Shown here piece after piece: positions 25,170 to 28,432 of a DNA stretch of 28,432 bases. Made by a program: the position numbers and the translations under genes. This DNA comes from an uncultured bacterium. GTDB lineage: Bacteria; Bacillota; Limnochordia; DTU080; JAAYLA01. Position 1 is the first letter of the stretch. Each line of letters opens with the position of its first letter. Below the pieces are notes generated by a model that was not told the origin of the DNA, did no database searches, and saw nothing but the letters and a program-made list of their open reading frames with translations. The stretch is from NCBI GenBank assembly GCA_937983075.1, contig CALKAQ010000047.1, forward strand, positions 1 through 28,432. Reading direction: 5' to 3'.

Positions 25170-25955
25170 TTAAAAACGGAAGAGTACACCTACCGTAAAG
25201 CGTTGATCGTTCTTTCCGTCAACCCGCACCGAAGCGTCGAAGGTAATCGACTGCACTGTATAGACCAGACGACCTAGCCAGTACTCTTGGGACGAGCGCA
25301 AGCTGCGTATTCTTGCCAAGCTGATCAGCACATCAGGAATCGGCTCAACATCCACCGCTACACCAACATCTGCGTCCGTCGCACCGTTGGCCGCGGGCAT
25401 CGACGCAAACAACGAGACGGCGAGGTGCGGCGTTACATCATAGGACACCGCTCCAGCAACTTGCAGCGGATTCATGGCGCTTTGTCCCACGAAGTTGTGT
25501 GCGGTCAACCCAATGCGCAGCCGGCTCAAATCGTGGAACAACAGTCCAATGTCGGCAGCCCATACTCTCACTCCGCCTTCGTTGAGCTGCTTAATCGTCA
25601 GACCATAGTAGACGTTTGGGGTCACTTGGCGAGCGAGAATATAGCCGAATTCCTGCCGATTCCCGCTTGCGCCGCTCATGGAATGCCAATACAGAGCTCC
25701 GGCCCCCAGCCCCGTATCGGGCTCAAGGTAGGCCAACAACTGCGAAGTCATTCCGCCCTTGCCGGCAATGCCGACGGCAGCCTGCACCGAAAGATGGCGG
25801 GTGTAGATCACCGATGCCGGATTGCTCAACAGGGAGTACGCCCCGGAAGGATGGGCAACGTTAAGGTCATGGATTGCATGTGCTGCCCGTAAAGGCATAA
25901 CGAATGCCAAGGCCGCTGCACATATGAACATCAGCATTGTCGTGAATTTGCGCAT
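25170..25955 (-). CDS. Outer-membrane beta-barrel protein, PorV/FadL-like
   Basis: 261 aa from the ATG at 25955, with AGGTG 7 bases upstream; a GTG three codons earlier is the alternative. Residues 1-27 form a signal peptide ending AAHA. The mature start (HPSGAYSLLSNPASVIY) has the Asn-Pro-Ala element common to PorV/UPF0164 and FadL-like barrels. The remainder is a run of amphipathic strands with aromatic girdle residues, and it ends in GVLFRF with the C-terminal Phe recognised by BAM-type assembly. That ending is strong evidence for an outer membrane. It starts 28 bp after the secretin-like gene, so one transcript is likely. The function could be a pore or a shuttle component. Confidence 0.78.
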   Translation of the reverse strand: MRKFTTMLMFICAAALAFVMPLRAAHAIHDLNVAHPSGAYSLLSNPASVIYTRHLSVQAAVGIAGKGGMTSQLLAYLEPDTGLGAGALYWHSMSGASGNRQEFGYILARQVTPNVYYGLTIKQLNEGGVRVWAADIGLLFHDLSRLRIGLTAHNFVGQSAMNPLQVAGAVSYDVTPHLAVSLFASMPAANGATDADVGVAVDVEPIPDVLISLARIRSLRSSQEYWLGRLVYTVQSITFDASVRVDGKNDQRFTVGVLFRF

Positions 25956-25983
25956 TTCTTTCACCTCGTCTCGATGTTTTCCG

Positions 25984-27210
25984 TTAAGCGTCGTGCAAAA
26001 TGTGCGGGGTAATGAGAATGATCAGCTCGGTCTCGTCCGTGACGCTCCGCTCCGAACTGAAGAGACGGCCGATAATCGGCAGACTTCCAAGCAACGGCAC
26101 TTGACTTCTCGTATGCGATATCGTCTCTTGCAAAAGCCCGCCCAAAGCAATGGTCTCGCCGTCGCGCACCCTGACGGTGGTGCTGATCCTGCGGCGTCCA
26201 ATCTGCGGCAAGTCGCCATCGCCGTACCCTTGCACGTCGCTTACCGAAGGCGAAATGTTCAATACGATCATGCCATCGTCAGCGACCCGAGCGGTGATTT
26301 CGAGCGACACACCCGCTTCAATCGCTTCGAGACGTGTTGTCGTCGACGATTCCGATCCCGACACGATGCGGTAGTAGGTGACTTTGCCGACAAACAACGA
26401 CGCTGTTTTCCCTTCCAGGGTGACGAGGTTCGGATTGGCGCGAATATGCGCGTTGCCCGCTGCCACTTCGTTCCGCAAGGAAAGAAGGAAGCGGTCCAGC
26501 CCTCCAGAAATCGTGTAGCCAATGGATCCGACCAGATTCGAAAAGCTCACCTCGTTTGAAGCCGACGAAGACGATTTATCCGACCATGACCAATCGAGCC
26601 CAAGCGCCTCACGTCCCTGGCTGTTGATTTCGGTGATCAGTGCGTCGATGCGAATCTGGTGAGGCGGGACGTCGATCTTCTTGATGTCGGCGACGATGCG
26701 CTCGACAACCTCCGGTGGCCCGGTTACAATGGCACTGTTTGTGCCGGCATCCACTCGGACACGGTCCCGAAACGGCACGATCAGCATGGACAACAAGTCT
26801 TCGGCTGCTATATGCCGGAGCTCAACCCGTTCAGTTACGGAAAGCAAATGGAACAGCGGACTGTCCGGTCTGGCAGACCCGACGATGTAATAGCCGTCCA
26901 TCCAACGCACCGTATACCCTCCGGGTAGAACAAGCTGCCGCAGCGCGTCGGGCAATGGAACATCAAACAGATCCAGCGTGACAAAACCCGATACGGTCGT
27001 GTCGGTCAAGATCGGCACGTTCGTCTGCAGTGAAACGTCCCGCAGTGCATCGGTAATGAATACGTCGAAGAACACGTTGTTGACGAGCACATCGTACGGC
27101 TCTCCGCTTTCGTGGCTGATTTCCTCAGCGGCGGCGTGAAAGCTTATGAATAGAAGCGTTGAGATGACAACCATCATGAACCGTCCAACAAGTGTACGTC
27201 CGTTGAACAT
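25984..27210 (-). CDS. Short secretin-family outer-membrane protein (GspD/PilQ-like)
   Basis: 408 aa from the ATG at 27210, with AAGGA 9 bases upstream; the frame is open further up, but that would put 34 non-signal residues before the signal peptide (2-28, ending AAAEE). Residues about 41-110 resemble an N0/STN domain (DALRDVSLQTNVPI). About 122-180 is one N1/NolW domain (LRHIAAEDLL.. NSAIVTGPPEVVERI). About 190-404 is the secretin barrel domain with ANPNLVTLEG and VPLLGSLPIIGRLF. Typical GspD/PilQ proteins have more N domains and exceed 550 aa, so this is compact. It lies between the Ig-like envelope gene (49 bp) and the barrel gene (28 bp). Secretins form gated outer-membrane channels; the cargo here is unknown. 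Confidence 0.92.
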   Translation of the reverse strand: MFNGRTLVGRFMMVVISTLLFISFHAAAEEISHESGEPYDVLVNNVFFDVFITDALRDVSLQTNVPILTDTTVSGFVTLDLFDVPLPDALRQLVLPGGYTVRWMDGYYIVGSARPDSPLFHLLSVTERVELRHIAAEDLLSMLIVPFRDRVRVDAGTNSAIVTGPPEVVERIVADIKKIDVPPHQIRIDALITEINSQGREALGLDWSWSDKSSSSASNEVSFSNLVGSIGYTISGGLDRFLLSLRNEVAAGNAHIRANPNLVTLEGKTASLFVGKVTYYRIVSGSESSTTTRLEAIEAGVSLEITARVADDGMIVLNISPSVSDVQGYGDGDLPQIGRRRISTTVRVRDGETIALGGLLQETISHTRSQVPLLGSLPIIGRLFSSERSVTDETELIILITPHILHDA

Positions 27211-27259
27211 ATCAGCCCATCCTTTCTTTCTCACCAACTGACGTGGCGGTGTGGTTTGG

Positions 27260-28432
27260 TTAGATGTTGTCGGCTTCAGGCATGGTTCCGAGGTGAATGA
27301 CACCGTCGGCATCCATCCAGAAATTCAGTCGATACCTTTGCAACGGATAATCGGGTACGATGATTTCAACATAGACTTGATATTGTGTGAGAGGTTCAAA
27401 CGGCGTTTCCAAATTCAGTTGCACAAATCGGGACTCGCCGGGAAGCACCGGTACTCCGGAGACTTCGGCAGGTTTCTGCTCAATGATGTCCCAGCGCTCA
27501 TCGTGTTGAACAATCAAATCTCCGACGATTTCTTCCGAAGCCGGGACATAGCGCAGCAGCGTCATCCGAGCCGTAATCGGAAAATGAATGTTGCCGGTGT
27601 TCTGCACAAGCATCCCTGCTCGTACAAAAGGCGTACCGGGTATTTGCTCCCACTGCAGCTCGCCCACTTCGATGGACCGGACAAGCTCGGTACCCAAGGC
27701 CAAAAGTGCGCTGACACCCAAATCGGTGATGATTGGGGATGCTTCAGCATCCCGATCCTGCTCGGCCGGTTCGGCTTGAATACGAATCCGAGCATACCGT
27801 CCGCCGTCTTCGACGTCCGGCACTTGAAAGCCGATAACAATGTTGCGGCGTTGCCCCGGACGCAACACAAACTCGTCGGGGCGCACCTGTACCCATTCCA
27901 CCGCCGAGTACGGCAACACCACCCCGGGTTCAACCGTGATTGGGACGCCATCGAAGTCGTGGAGCAATTCTTCAGCATAAACTTTGAAGCGCACGTCAAC
28001 CGTATCGTGGTTCGTCACGGTAACCGTTGCCGCTCGATACCCTTGCCGCTGCAGCGCCAGCTCAATTTGTGCCGGTGAAACGTCGACGCGCATCGCACGG
28101 CCGCCGACAACTTCCAAGATTCCGGAATGTTCGCCGCCAATTTCCAAGGTCGTTCGAGCTACTGCAGGACGATGTCCGCCGTAGTCAATGCGAGCTTCGA
28201 TCTCATATTCCCCAGGAGCCAACCCACGCACAACCGAACCGAAGTCCAGAGTAGCCTGAGGAATGATCACCCCGCGGCCGGTGCCAAGAGGTACGCTGCG
28301 AACGCGCCGTCCTTGCATGTCGCGGATAATCAGCTGGCCTCTGCCCCTGACGTGGACGTCACCGTCGTTCTCCAGGCTCGCCAGAAACAGCAAGGCGTCT
28401 CGTCCATAGGCAGCCGCAAGTTCGGGTGAGCT
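27260..28432 (-). CDS. Ig-like envelope protein, chaperone/DUF916-like; N-terminus outside the window
   Basis: The frame is open to the window edge, so the 5' end is missing; 390 codons are visible. The visible part reads as repeated Ig-like beta-sandwiches. One begins LFLASLENDGDVHVRG and runs to LAPGEYEIEARIDYGG. A second has VSPAQIELALQRQG to LRPGQRRNIVIGFQVPD. A third has GMLVQNTGNIHFPITA and closes near RYRLNFWMDADG. The N-x-G(D/N)-(V/I)H and PGQ(R)-x-x-I motifs recall PapD-like and DUF916/DUF3324 (WxL-associated) proteins that bind surface subunits. No C-terminal membrane helix or sorting signal is seen. It precedes the secretin gene by 49 bp, which suggests they work together in the envelope. 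Confidence 0.7.
   Translation of the reverse strand, partial: SSPELAAAYGRDALLFLASLENDGDVHVRGRGQLIIRDMQGRRVRSVPLGTGRGVIIPQATLDFGSVVRGLAPGEYEIEARIDYGGHRPAVARTTLEIGGEHSGILEVVGGRAMRVDVSPAQIELALQRQGYRAATVTVTNHDTVDVRFKVYAEELLHDFDGVPITVEPGVVLPYSAVEWVQVRPDEFVLRPGQRRNIVIGFQVPDVEDGGRYARIRIQAEPAEQDRDAEASPIITDLGVSALLALGTELVRSIEVGELQWEQIPGTPFVRAGMLVQNTGNIHFPITARMTLLRYVPASEEIVGDLIVQHDERWDIIEQKPAEVSGVPVLPGESRFVQLNLETPFEPLTQYQVYVEIIVPDYPLQRYRLNFWMDADGVIHLGTMPEADNI

Noticed and set aside
25822..26559. 245-codon plus-strand frame opposite the barrel and secretin genes
   Set aside because: Shadow of two supported genes; it has no start context and no domain.

Overview
The window looks like chromosome of a moderately GC-rich bacterium with Firmicutes-type expression signals and a two-membrane cell envelope. 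The Firmicutes side rests on strong AGGAGG-type ribosome binding sites, many TTG and GTG starts, and hairpin plus T-run terminators. The diderm side rests on a secretin, a C-terminal-Phe beta-barrel protein, and a CsgG/TolB-like envelope protein. A diderm Bacillota lineage (Limnochordia-like) is my best guess. No rRNA or marker gene is present to prove it.

Layout. 96-5190 (minus): a secreted PPC-domain protein and aconitase, each followed by a hairpin terminator built on a related GGGGCTG(t)CCCC stem. 5464-5904 (plus): a small unknown membrane protein. 5993-6091: a three-copy inverted/direct repeat. 6170-6946 (minus): a short-chain dehydrogenase. 7064-10561 (plus): full-length cobalamin-dependent methionine synthase MetH with its own promoter and a perfect hairpin behind it. 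10798-13822 (minus): an M20 dipeptidase, a PLP trans-sulfuration enzyme and a single-domain rhodanese, which gives a sulfur amino acid neighbourhood around metH.

14168-15475 (plus): an exported CsgG/TolB-like protein fused to an Ig-like domain and a beta-rich C-terminus. 15535-17318 (minus): an AT-richer islet with two unrecognised secreted proteins. One has an aerolysin-like beta segment and what looks like a one-base frameshift at the start of its signal peptide. About 700 bp of AT-rich, nearly gene-free DNA follows. 18065-20068 (plus): a SulP anion transporter and an MTH1187-type thiamine-binding protein, closely spaced.

20170-22944 (minus): a membrane-anchored Cu,Zn superoxide dismutase and a P1B-4 metal-efflux ATPase (SPC and HEGST motifs), together a plausible metal/oxidative-stress pair. 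23077-28432 (minus): the most unusual part. An Ig-like envelope protein (cut by the window edge), a short secretin and a PorV/FadL-like barrel are followed by a NarL-type response regulator whose phospho-acceptor Asp is replaced by Glu. A SARP/BTAD regulator with a degenerate GGDEF-like C-terminus comes last. No pilin, assembly ATPase or inner-membrane platform gene lies in the visible part, so this may be an undescribed outer-membrane export or surface system with its own regulators.
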